Source: JBAZFF01 sp041653495
GTDB lineage: Bacteria > Patescibacteriota > Minisyncoccia > Minisyncoccales > RBG-13-42-11
Length of the DNA: 35,405 bases
Direction of reading: 5' to 3'
NCBI GenBank assembly: GCA_041653495.1
Contig: JBAZFF010000006.1
Span: 1-35,405, forward strand
A program made the position numbers and the translations under genes. This document shows, in pieces, positions 6,849 to 14,379 of this stretch (position 1 is the first letter of the stretch; every line of letters starts with the position of its first letter). The notes below the pieces were generated by a model. The model saw only the letters and a program-made list of their open reading frames with translations, did no database searches and was not told where the DNA came from.

Positions 6849-8384
6849 TTATTCCTTTTTCCTGTATTTTTCCGTAACCCAAAATCCGAGGTGCTTCCCT
6901 AAAAACAGCCTTAACTGCGCATCCAAGGAAGGGAAAGTGCCGAACAATATTAAAGTAATCGGCAGCAAGAACCACTGCAAGACCATGGACAAACTCTTAA
7001 GCTTGCCGTATCTTTTGGGTTTCGGAGGCAAGGTCAATAAGCTCAAGCCGGCCGAAACAAACATCCCCACCATGGCCAATGTCATAATGTAGCTCGTGAC
7101 CTTGGGAAGATTATAGGAAAGCATGCTGGTCTTAAATTCCATATTCCCCAGCATCAAAGGAAGCCATCCTAAAAAGAATATTATCAGAGCGGAAGTGGCC
7201 CAGGACCAGAAGCCGTCCAAGATAACGTAAGCATGCCTTATTTTTTTCCAACAGGAGATTTTTTTATTTTTCAAAAAATTAAACAGCAGATAAGGAATTT
7301 CTACGCATCCCCAAGCCCACCTCCTCTGCTGCCTGTACTGATTAAAGGCGGTCTTCCAAAGACTGTCCGCCAAAACTGCGTCCATGGAAACGGGGTAGTA
7401 CAGGGGCACCATTTTGTAATCTCCGTCGTAAAACAGATAGCTTTTCCAGAATATCCTGGAATCGTCTGAAACTATATTGTCAGGATACCCGACCTCCATT
7501 AGGGCTTTGAAAGGTATTGCGTGGGAAGAATAACTCACTAATTGTTCCGGCCGTTCCTGCTGCATCATCTGCCAGAAAGTATTGGAAGTGGCAATGACTC
7601 TTGAAAAAGCAGGAACCTGCCAGATGTTGTTGTTATAAATAGGTATGGGCTGGTAGCTGGATTTCAGAGGGTCAGAATTAGTTAAAAAGCTCCAGGCCAG
7701 TATCCCGAAATATTCAGGATAGGGCTTGGTGTCCACATCAAAGTTGGAAACGATTATATTCTCATAAGGAATATTCAATCTGTCTATGATCTTCTTGGAC
7801 TCTTTCAGGGCATAAGCGACATTGGATCCTTTCCCAGCCAGTTCTCCTGAAACTCCTTTTGGGTGCAAAGTGCTTGCCATCTCCAGGAATTCTTTTCCGT
7901 ATTTCTCTCCTAACTCCCGAGATATCGGCAAAGAGACATCTTTTCCCGACTCTTCTAAAGCCAGAATTACGATCATTTTGTCTTTCGGATAATTGGAATC
8001 TAAAAGAGATTTTATCGTGGGCTCTGCTATCTCTATTCCCTCCTTGTACATAGGGAGGATAATCAGGTGGTAAATATCCTGCCAGTTCCTCCCCGGCAGA
8101 TTCTCAAGCTCCAATACCCAATTCTTTTTCATATTCTCCTTCATTTTCTTGTACCCTGCCAGCTGGTGCACGGCCAGATAAATCACCCTTATCAGCCAGA
8201 AAAAATCAAAAACAATAATAAAAATGGCTACTGCGGCCGGCAGCAACCAAGAGAAGGCAATAGCCAAGATTAAAGTCCCCCAAGACAGAATAGCCGGAAC
8301 CATTTCAAGAAAACGGTAGAGGAACTTCTCCTTCCTTTTCCGAAGTTGTGTTGATCTGGAAATGTCCAGATAAGAGCTCGCCAT
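6849..8384 (-). CDS. Membrane glycosyltransferase, family 2 (cellulose-synthase-like)
   Basis: 511 aa. Two helices at about 30-70 are followed by a GT2 catalytic domain: LPMYKEG opens it, the metal-binding DxD is Asp216/Asp218 (NFDVDTKP), a DDSR segment supplies the likely base, and QQRRWAWG is the QxxRW acceptor-site motif. The C-terminal third has several membrane helices. It probably builds or exports a cell-surface polysaccharide or glycolipid; the sugar cannot be told. The ATG lies one nucleotide after the discriminator of tRNA-Glu on the same strand, the same arrangement as tRNA-Arg-recG, so it appears to be translated from a tRNA-processed message. It converges on recG, whose stop directly abuts its own. 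Confidence 0.9.
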   Translation of the reverse strand: MASSYLDISRSTQLRKRKEKFLYRFLEMVPAILSWGTLILAIAFSWLLPAAVAIFIIVFDFFWLIRVIYLAVHQLAGYKKMKENMKKNWVLELENLPGRNWQDIYHLIILPMYKEGIEIAEPTIKSLLDSNYPKDKMIVILALEESGKDVSLPISRELGEKYGKEFLEMASTLHPKGVSGELAGKGSNVAYALKESKKIIDRLNIPYENIIVSNFDVDTKPYPEYFGILAWSFLTNSDPLKSSYQPIPIYNNNIWQVPAFSRVIATSNTFWQMMQQERPEQLVSYSSHAIPFKALMEVGYPDNIVSDDSRIFWKSYLFYDGDYKMVPLYYPVSMDAVLADSLWKTAFNQYRQQRRWAWGCVEIPYLLFNFLKNKKISCWKKIRHAYVILDGFWSWATSALIIFFLGWLPLMLGNMEFKTSMLSYNLPKVTSYIMTLAMVGMFVSAGLSLLTLPPKPKRYGKLKSLSMVLQWFLLPITLILFGTFPSLDAQLRLFLGKHLGFWVTEKYRKKE

Positions 8385-8385
8385 G

Positions 8386-8460
8386 CGGTCCTGACGGGAT
8401 TCGAACCCGTGTTGCTGGAATGAAAATCCAGCGTCCTAGGCCAGGCTAGACGACAGGACC
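8386..8460 (-). tRNA. tRNA-Glu(UUC)
   Basis: Acceptor GGTCCTG/CAGGACC, anticodon stem CTGGA/TCCAG, loop TTTTCAT (anticodon TTC), T-loop TTCGAAT. G73 is followed by C and then the glycosyltransferase ATG; CCA is not encoded. Confidence 0.95.
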
Positions 8461-8473
8461 AAAAATCTATTTA

Positions 8474-8502
8474 ATAATAAATTAGAATATGATAAAAGTA
8501 AA
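8474..8502 (-). promoter_or_regulatory. Promoter of tRNA-Glu and the glycosyltransferase
   Basis: TTTACT, 17-nt spacer, TATTAT on the minus strand, 14 nt before the tRNA. It lies across the start region of the divergent valS gene. Confidence 0.5.
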
Positions 8503-8506
8503 GTAT

Positions 8507-10579
8507 ATGCAGGAACTTCCGAAATCCTACGATCCGAAGCAGGTGGAAGGAAAAATATACGGTTTCTGGGAGAAATCCGGTTTTTTTAATCCGGATAAAT
8601 TGCCAGCTCCGAAAGACGAGCAGAAGAAAAACAGGAAGAAACCGTACACCATAGTGATCCCGCCTCCGAATGTGACGGGATCTTTGCATATGGGACACGC
8701 CCTCCAACACACGATCCACGACATTCTAATAAGAAGAAAAAGGATGCAGGGATTCAAAACCCTCTGGCTACCCGGGACCGACCACGCTGGAATTGCCACC
8801 CAGAGAGCGGTGGAGAAAGAATTAAAGAAAGAAGGAAAAACCAAATTCGACCTGGGAAAGGAAGAATTCATAAAAAGAGTTTGGCAATGGAAAGAAACTT
8901 ACGGAAACAAGATATTAGACCAGCTTAAAAAGTTAGGCTCTTCCTGCGACTGGTCCAGGACCAGGTTCACCATGGACAAGGAGTATTCCGAAGCCGTGAA
9001 CGAAGCCTTTATGCACTATTACAAAAAGGGCTGGATTTACAGGGGGAAAAGGGTGGTCAACTGGTGCGTGGGCTGCCGTACTTCCCTTTCAGACTTAGAA
9101 ATTGAATTCAGCGAGGAGAAAGGGCATCTTTGGTATATAAAGTATCCTGTCGGCGATTCAGAAGAATTTATTGTCGTGGCGACAACGAGGCCGGAAACAA
9201 TGCTCGGGGATACTGCCGTCGCCGTTAACCCGAAAGACGAAAGATATAAGAATTTCGTCGGTAAAAGAGCAAGACTTCCTTTAACGAACAGGGAAATACC
9301 CATTATAGAAGACAGGCTGGTTGACAAAGGATTCGGCACTGGGGCGGTGAAAGTGACTCCCGCCCACGACCTGAATGACGCTGAAATCGGCCAGAGGCAC
9401 AGCCTTGAAGCCATACAAGTCATAGACGAAAGGGGAAGAATGAGCCAAAACGCCCCGGCTCCCTATCAAGGGCTTTCGGTTTTAGAGGCCCGCGAGAAAA
9501 TCGTTGCCGATCTCCGAGGCCTGGGTCTTTTGGAAAAGATTGAAGACTATTTGCACCAGGTTCCAAAATGCTACAGGTGCAATTCCACGATAGAGCTTAT
9601 ACCTTCAGAACAATGGTTCCTTAAAATGGGCGAACTGGCTAAATTGGCCAAAAACGCCGTGAAATCCGGAAAAACCAAGTTTGCTCCTAAGAGATGGGAA
9701 AAAGTTTATTTAGACTGGATGAATAACATTAAAGACTGGTGCATCTCCAGGCAAATCTGGTGGGGGCACAAAATACCAGTTGAAGGATCGGAGGATGTCT
9801 TAGACACCTGGTTTTCTTCGGCGCTATGGCCCTTCGCCGCCATGGGATGGCCTAAGAATACGGATGATCTAAAGAACTTCTACCCTACTGATACTCTCTG
9901 CACGGCAAGAGATATTATAAATCTTTGGGTATCCAGAATGATATTCTCCAGTTTGGAGTTTATGAAAGACGTCCCCTTTAAGACCGTGCTGATCCATCCG
10001 ACCGTACTGACTAGAGACGGAAAGAGGATGTCAAAATCCCTGGGAACGGGAATTGACCCGCTGGAGTTGTGTGAAAGATACGGAGCGGATGCAACGAGAT
10101 TCGGGCTTACATGGCACTTGACCGGAAACCAGGATATCCGCTTTATAGAAGACAATATCGTAATGGGCAAAAAGTTCTGCAACAAGATTTGGAACGCTTC
10201 CAGATTCGTAATGATGCAATTGCCTGGAGAGATGGAGCTTCCCAAAAAAATCTCTGCGAAGATTCCGACCAACAAGGAAATAATAAAAGCTTTAGAAAAA
10301 ACTGTAGCTTCCTTGGACAAATCTTTAGACTCCTACGAGTTCGGCCAGGCAGCCAGAACGCTTTATAATTTCTTCTGGCACGATTTTTGCGATGTCTACA
10401 TTGAGAAAGCAAAGAACCAGAGTGACGAAGAAACGAAGAAAACATTGCTTTACACCCTTTCCGCTTCCTTAAAGATGCTCCACCCTTTCGTTCCTTTCAT
10501 AACCGAAGAGATATACCAGATTCTGCCGATTAAAAACAGAGGCGGGATATTAATGGTTGAAAACTGGCCCAAAAAATGA
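8507..10579 (+). CDS. valS: Valyl-tRNA synthetase, compact form
   Basis: 690 aa from this start, against roughly 880-950 in typical bacteria. It charges tRNA-Val; two tRNA-Val genes lie in this window. The class I signature PPPNVTGSLHMGH (HMGH at 61-64) and KRMSKS near residue 508 are intact, and the editing domain has the TTRPETMLGDTAVAV segment. After WWGHKIPV the chain jumps directly to EDVLDTWFSS, so the usual Cys-rich zinc module there is missing. The C-terminal coiled-coil arm is also absent. The start at 8507 (MQELPKSYDP) matches the family N-terminus; an in-frame ATG at 8489 is possible, but it follows immediately after a TAGAAT box. The TGA stop overlaps the next ATG. Confidence 0.95.
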   Translation: MQELPKSYDPKQVEGKIYGFWEKSGFFNPDKLPAPKDEQKKNRKKPYTIVIPPPNVTGSLHMGHALQHTIHDILIRRKRMQGFKTLWLPGTDHAGIATQRAVEKELKKEGKTKFDLGKEEFIKRVWQWKETYGNKILDQLKKLGSSCDWSRTRFTMDKEYSEAVNEAFMHYYKKGWIYRGKRVVNWCVGCRTSLSDLEIEFSEEKGHLWYIKYPVGDSEEFIVVATTRPETMLGDTAVAVNPKDERYKNFVGKRARLPLTNREIPIIEDRLVDKGFGTGAVKVTPAHDLNDAEIGQRHSLEAIQVIDERGRMSQNAPAPYQGLSVLEAREKIVADLRGLGLLEKIEDYLHQVPKCYRCNSTIELIPSEQWFLKMGELAKLAKNAVKSGKTKFAPKRWEKVYLDWMNNIKDWCISRQIWWGHKIPVEGSEDVLDTWFSSALWPFAAMGWPKNTDDLKNFYPTDTLCTARDIINLWVSRMIFSSLEFMKDVPFKTVLIHPTVLTRDGKRMSKSLGTGIDPLELCERYGADATRFGLTWHLTGNQDIRFIEDNIVMGKKFCNKIWNASRFVMMQLPGEMELPKKISAKIPTNKEIIKALEKTVASLDKSLDSYEFGQAARTLYNFFWHDFCDVYIEKAKNQSDEETKKTLLYTLSASLKMLHPFVPFITEEIYQILPIKNRGGILMVENWPKK

Positions 10580-11280
10580 ACTACTCTCTTTACATATTCT
10601 TCGGCCTGGTCCCGAGCATTCTCTGGCTGCTTTTTTATTTGAGAAAAGACAAGAATCCAGAACCCGTAAGAATGATCTTAAAGATATTCTTCTTCGGATT
10701 CCTTGCCGCCCTCCCCGCAGTATTGATTGAAATGGGCATTCTAGACTTCGTAGATAGTTTAAAGCTGGGAAACTCCTTGTTGCCTTGCTTAATAAAGATA
10801 TTCATAGGAGTGGCTTTTATAGAAGAATTCCTCAAATACGTGGTAATAAGGGAACAAGCCTTGAAAACCCGAGAGTTTGACGAGCCTGTGGATGCCGTAA
10901 TATACATGATAATTGCGGCCTTGGGATTTGCCGGAGCAGAAAACATCTTAATATTCTTTTCCTTGGGACCAAACTTCCTTTTTACAGATATCCTGTCTTT
11001 GGGGCTGTTCCGCTTCTTGGGAGCCACTTTCTTACACGCCCTGTGTTCTGGAACCCTCGGATACTTCATCGCCATTTCGGCTTATAAAACCAGAAAGCGA
11101 ATTCTTTTATTAGGCCTTGCTGTTGTCACGCTATTGCACGGACTTTATAATTTCTCTATCATAGAGTTAAGAGCGCCTTGGAACGCCTTAATTCCCCTGG
11201 TCATTCTTTTGGGGCTGGCGATCTTTTTGACAGAAGCTTTTAGAAAAATAAAAAAGTTAAAAAGCATATCAAGAATATAA
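10576..11280 (+). CDS. PrsW-type glutamic intramembrane protease
   Basis: 234 aa with about seven membrane helices. The PrsW family signature residues are visible: E83-E84-x-x-K87 (FIEEFLKY), E122-N123 (FAGAENI), His154 (FLHALCSG) and His188 (LLHGLYNF). In Bacillus subtilis, PrsW cuts an anti-sigma factor in the membrane; the substrate here is unknown. It overlaps the valS stop (ATGA), so it is translationally coupled, and a small heat-shock protein gene follows after one base, which suggests a stress-related unit. Confidence 0.88.
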   Translation: MNYSLYIFFGLVPSILWLLFYLRKDKNPEPVRMILKIFFFGFLAALPAVLIEMGILDFVDSLKLGNSLLPCLIKIFIGVAFIEEFLKYVVIREQALKTREFDEPVDAVIYMIIAALGFAGAENILIFFSLGPNFLFTDILSLGLFRFLGATFLHALCSGTLGYFIAISAYKTRKRILLLGLAVVTLLHGLYNFSIIELRAPWNALIPLVILLGLAIFLTEAFRKIKKLKSISRI

Positions 11281-11281
11281 T

Positions 11282-11866
11282 ATGGTTTCTTTTATAGACA
11301 AACTTAAAAAAATGGGGATGAAGGAGCCCGAAGAAAAAACGGCAGAGACTGAATTGATTTTGGAAGAAAAGCCAAAAAAAGAAAGGAAATCTAAGATAGA
11401 AAAAATGGAGATAAAATCTATAGCGCTGGATGATGAGGTTGTAGAAGAAAAAAAAGAAAAATCGAAAGAAGAAAAGATAAAAATCCAAGAAGAAAACACC
11501 GTCGGCGAGATGCCGTCCCAGGAAGAATGGGCCGGATCAGAAGAAGGCCAATTGGCAGTGGATATTTACCAGACGGAAACAGACCTTGTTATCCAGTCTG
11601 CCGTAGCCGGAGTTAATGCCCAGAGCATAGATATCTCTCTTGAAAAAGACATGCTGACAATAAAGGGATGTCGGAGAAAAATTGAAAGCGAGAATGGCGA
11701 TTATTTCTCCCAGGAATGCTTCTGGGGCCCCTTCTCCAGGGAAATAATACTGCCTGCGGAAGTGGATCCCGAGAAAGTAATGGCTAAGATGAAAGATGGG
11801 ATACTGACGATAAGAATCCCGAAGATTCTCAGGGAAAAGAAAAGAAAAATAACTGTTTCCAATTAA
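11282..11866 (+). CDS. Hsp20/alpha-crystallin family small heat-shock protein with Lys/Glu-rich N-terminus
   Basis: 194 aa. Residues about 90-194 form an alpha-crystallin domain (VDIYQTETDLVI, the LTIKG strand, then DGILTIRIPK near the C-terminus), an ATP-independent holdase. The first 80 residues are a highly charged, probably disordered or coiled Lys/Glu segment that is longer than in classic Hsp20 and could act as an entropic bristle. It is the last gene of the valS-PrsW unit and is followed by a strong terminator. Confidence 0.92.
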   Translation: MVSFIDKLKKMGMKEPEEKTAETELILEEKPKKERKSKIEKMEIKSIALDDEVVEEKKEKSKEEKIKIQEENTVGEMPSQEEWAGSEEGQLAVDIYQTETDLVIQSAVAGVNAQSIDISLEKDMLTIKGCRRKIESENGDYFSQECFWGPFSREIILPAEVDPEKVMAKMKDGILTIRIPKILREKKRKITVSN

Positions 11867-11883
11867 TTAAGCTGGCTAAATAG

Positions 11884-11914
11884 AAACTGGCGATGGTAAA
11901 TCGCCAGTTTTAGT
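11884..11914. terminator. Bidirectional intrinsic terminator
   Basis: AAACTGGCGAT pairs perfectly with ATCGCCAGTTT (11-bp stem), with A and T runs on the two sides. It separates convergent genes: hsp20 (+) and the lipoprotein (-). Confidence 0.85.
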
Positions 11915-11932
11915 TGGTAGGTATGTAGGCAG

Positions 11933-12373
11933 CTAGTCGCACCAATGGTCACGCCACCTATTAATACCTCTTTTGTATCCCTCTTTCAGCCCTTCTTCAT
12001 AGCCCACGGAGAATCCTTTCTCGCGACCTCTCTCATAGGCTTCGTCAGCTACTTCTGCTGATCTCTCGGAAAGGCCTACATTATACCCCCTCTTGTAGGC
12101 CTCATCGTACAGTTCGCCGGAGTTATCCTTTGTTTTAGCGGCAAGGGCAAGATCTTCCTCCAGTCCCTCTATTTTAGCCTTATAACTTTTTTTATCGGCT
12201 TTTAGGTCTGCATTCTCGTCCTCTAATGCTTTTTTGGCGGCTTGAATATTCTCCAATTTTTCTTGGAGCCGTCCGTTTTCTTTATAAACGAACTCATTTC
12301 CTGAGCCGCAAGAGCATACGATAAGAGCTACGGCAGCTAGGACCATAATCAGGATTATCCTAAACAGCTTCAT
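11933..12373 (-). CDS. Predicted lipoprotein with coiled coil and Tyr/Gly repeats
   Basis: 146 aa. A hydrophobic signal (residues 3-19) ends in VCSCG, so Cys22 (or Cys20) is the likely lipidated residue. Residues about 32-80 form a heptad-rich Lys/Glu coiled coil. The C-terminal third repeats a Y-x-x-G pattern (YKRGYNVGL, YERGREKGF, YEEGLKEGY). No enzyme motif is seen; a surface or envelope structural role is an inference. A GGGGGTG sequence before the ATG can serve as ribosome-binding site. Confidence 0.75.
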   Translation of the reverse strand: MKLFRIILIMVLAAVALIVCSCGSGNEFVYKENGRLQEKLENIQAAKKALEDENADLKADKKSYKAKIEGLEEDLALAAKTKDNSGELYDEAYKRGYNVGLSERSAEVADEAYERGREKGFSVGYEEGLKEGYKRGINRWRDHWCD

Positions 12374-12444
12374 ATTGCACCCCCTATTCTTTTTTTATTA
12401 TTGTGTTCTACAGAAATTATATTATAATTTCCAGATTTGTCAAG

Positions 12445-12525
12445 TGTCGGAGGAGAGAGTCGAACTCTCAAGGGTTTCCCCGCTGGGTCCTAAACCCAGT
12501 GCGTTTGCCATTTCGCCACTCCGAC
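12445..12525 (-). tRNA. tRNA-Leu(UAG)
   Basis: Acceptor GTCGGAG/CTCCGAC, anticodon stem CTGGG/CCCAG, loop TTTAGGA (anticodon TAG), class II variable arm, T-loop TTCGACT. A73 is followed by CTT, so CCA is not encoded. Confidence 0.95.
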
Positions 12526-12537
12526 ATTCCATCTGAC

Positions 12538-12565
12538 ATTCTATATCCGTCAGATAAAAAATCAA
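12538..12565 (-). promoter_or_regulatory. Promoter of tRNA-Leu(UAG)
   Basis: TTGATT, 16-nt spacer, TAGAAT on the minus strand, with about 12 nt to the tRNA. Its -35 box lies inside the T-run of the upstream terminator. Confidence 0.65.
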
Positions 12566-12587
12566 CCCCGTCATTAAGACAGGGAAG
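12556..12587 (-). terminator. Intrinsic terminator after the VirB2-like gene
   Basis: On the minus strand CCCTGTC pairs with GACGGGG (one T-G) around TTAAT, followed by TTGATTTTTT. The T-run doubles as the -35 of the tRNA-Leu promoter. Confidence 0.6.
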
Positions 12588-12592
12588 ATTTC

Positions 12593-12614
12593 TAATTTTA
12601 TCTAGATAAAATTA
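12593..12614. repeat. 22-bp perfect palindrome
   Basis: TAATTTTATCT followed directly by its reverse complement, one base past the stop of the VirB2-like gene. It may be an extra terminator hairpin or a dyad binding site. Confidence 0.6.
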
Positions 12615-12615
12615 A

Positions 12616-13035
12616 TTATCCTACTATGTTCACTACGATGCTCGGGATAGCTCTTGCTATGAAGGCCACAAATAATCCGATGGCGGCATACATGATATAT
12701 TTCCTGCCAGTATCTACTTTTCCAGAATCTCCGCCAGCGATTATTATATTCATGGCTCCGATAATGATAAACACGCCAGCAAGTGCGACCAAGATAATGA
12801 ATATCCAGTCTACGATGTTATATATTGAATTCACGAGGCAGCACATTGCCCCGTCACCGCTTCCTGTCAGGGAAACATTTCCTGTTGGGCAAGGATTTTC
12901 ATTTATAGTTATGTTCCTGTCTATATTACAGCTGTCGCTGACATCAATATCTACATTATCCGATTGGGCGCTAACGGCCAAAGGGGCTATCGCCAAGAAA
13001 CTAATTGCTAAGAGTGTTGATAATATTTTTCTCAT
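12616..13035 (-). CDS. Small VirB2/TrbC-like membrane protein (pilin-like)
   Basis: 139 aa. A signal peptide (residues 1 to about 24, ending VSAQS) is followed by a short exterior part with four Cys and then two membrane helices joined by a GGDSGKVDTGRKYIMYA loop, the pattern of VirB2/TrbC pilins. In type IV secretion such subunits polymerise into a pilus. Similar small proteins are very common in Parcubacteria outside any recognisable conjugation operon, so the actual role is open. It lies 18 nt downstream of a larger relative (13054-14373), probably in one transcript. Confidence 0.75.
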   Translation of the reverse strand: MRKILSTLLAISFLAIAPLAVSAQSDNVDIDVSDSCNIDRNITINENPCPTGNVSLTGSGDGAMCCLVNSIYNIVDWIFIILVALAGVFIIIGAMNIIIAGGDSGKVDTGRKYIMYAAIGLFVAFIARAIPSIVVNIVG

Positions 13036-13053
13036 AATTTAAATGTCTGGGAA

Positions 13054-14373
13054 TTATTTCGACCTTTTTAATTTTAAATTTTTAAAACTCCAATATCCAA
13101 AGAAAAGTGGCAGAAACGCCTCCTCCGTATTCACTCCTATAACATTCTTTACCACAGAAACAATGGCTTGGGCAAGGAGGATTACTGCCAATCCTATAGC
13201 CGTATATAACATCAATTTCTGCGCTTTCTGGACTTGAAGGGGATTTCCCCCGGCCGTAACTATCATAAAGCCTCCTATTACGAATAGTACCGGAGCGACT
13301 GCCACAGCTATTGTGAATATAAAGCTGTTTATTGAGCTTACCAAGTCTCCGAATGTATCAAATTTCAGAGGATTAAGAATCCCGCCTCCCGGAATATCAA
13401 TAGTGCTTGATCCATTATCGTCGTCATCATCATCGTCATCATCGGTGTCCTCATCATCGTCGTCGTCATCATCAGTATCGTCGGTATCATCGTCATCGTC
13501 GTCATCATCACCAGAAGTGCAAGAACCATTTAAACAGGTGGTACCCGAGACGCAATCATTCCCGCAAGCGCCACAGTTATTTGAATCTGTCTTTAAATTT
13601 ACCTCGCACCCTCCCGTAATATCGCAGTTGGCATAACCTGTAGTGCAGGCAGTGCAGGTGCCGTTATAACACCATTGGCTCGTAGTTCCGCATCCTGAAG
13701 TAGAAGTACAACCGCAAACGCCGTTGGAACAGGTAGTGCCCGAAGGACATGCATGTCCGCAGGATCCGCAGTTTGCCTCGTCAGTCTTTAGGTTCACCTC
13801 GCATCCTGATACATAATCACAGTTTGCATAACCTGTGCTGCAAACAACGCAATCATTATTGTAGCAATATTGGGCAGTGCTGCCGCAGCCTGTACTATAA
13901 GAACAAGTGCAAGTGCCGTTAGAACAGACCGAACCCGAAGGACATGCATGTCCGCAGGATCCGCAGTTTGCCTCGTCAGTCTTTAGGTTCACCTCGCACC
14001 CTCCCGTAATATCGCAGTTGGCATAACCTGTAGTGCAGGCAGTACATTTTCCATTGTAATACCAAAGTAAAGTGCTGCCGCAATCACCGGAAGAAGAAAC
14101 GCAATTACCCATGGAATCGCACGTCCCCGAGACACTGGTCCCGTCCATAGTGCAAGAACTGCCAACCTTGGTGCTTTGATAACAGTAAATAGTGCTGCCC
14201 GACTGGTAGCAAACCGTATACCCTGAAGGACACTTGCTGCAGGAAGATGCTGTCCCCCCGTATCCGGAATAAGGAGGCGTGCATTCGCTGTCAGAAGCTT
14301 TTACAATTCCCGCAAAAGCAACAAAAACCAAAATCGCTGCGAATATTAACGAAAGCGTTTTAAAGTTTTTCAT
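13054..14373 (-). CDS. Cys-rich, poly-Asp surface protein with VirB2-like C-terminus
   Basis: 439 aa. A signal peptide (1-26, ending VKAS) is followed by a Cys-rich exterior to about residue 285, built from repeats with the pattern TGYANCDI, GCEVNLKTD, NCGxCGxxC, CSNGxC. Residues about 288-318 are almost pure Asp with a few Thr/Glu. The last 110 residues are two membrane helices joined by a TAGGNPLQVQKAQK loop, like the small VirB2-like protein encoded next, plus a basic tail. So a pilin-like membrane module carries a long, disulfide-rich and possibly Ca-binding exterior. Adhesion or host contact is an inference. The DNA of the repeats is partly identical over 53-65 bp. Confidence 0.75.
   Translation of the reverse strand: MKNFKTLSLIFAAILVFVAFAGIVKASDSECTPPYSGYGGTASSCSKCPSGYTVCYQSGSTIYCYQSTKVGSSCTMDGTSVSGTCDSMGNCVSSSGDCGSTLLWYYNGKCTACTTGYANCDITGGCEVNLKTDEANCGSCGHACPSGSVCSNGTCTCSYSTGCGSTAQYCYNNDCVVCSTGYANCDYVSGCEVNLKTDEANCGSCGHACPSGTTCSNGVCGCTSTSGCGTTSQWCYNGTCTACTTGYANCDITGGCEVNLKTDSNNCGACGNDCVSGTTCLNGSCTSGDDDDDDDDTDDTDDDDDDDEDTDDDDDDDDDNGSSTIDIPGGGILNPLKFDTFGDLVSSINSFIFTIAVAVAPVLFVIGGFMIVTAGGNPLQVQKAQKLMLYTAIGLAVILLAQAIVSVVKNVIGVNTEEAFLPLFFGYWSFKNLKLKRSK
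13418..13510 (-). repeat. Poly-Asp trinucleotide tract (GAY repeats)
   Basis: About 30 codons that are nearly all GAC/GAT. Such a tract is prone to length change by slippage without breaking the frame. Confidence 0.8.
13739..13803 (-). repeat. 65-bp exact direct repeat, copy 1
   Basis: Identical to 13934-13998, within the Cys-rich coding repeats. A second exact pair is 13601-13653 with 13991-14043 (53 bp). Confidence 0.85.
13934..13998 (-). repeat. 65-bp exact direct repeat, copy 2
   Basis: Partner of 13739-13803. Exact DNA identity points to recent duplication or gene conversion between repeat units. Confidence 0.85.
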
Positions 14374-14379
14374 ATTAAG

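Noticed and set aside
13406..13620. Plus-strand frames rich in Ser, His or Arg opposite the Cys-rich gene
   Set aside because: They are antisense readings of the GAY poly-Asp tract.
13601..14043. A CRISPR-like array, from the spaced direct repeats
   Set aside because: The repeats lie in frame within a signal-peptide protein and encode Cys-rich modules; spacing and repeat length do not fit CRISPR.
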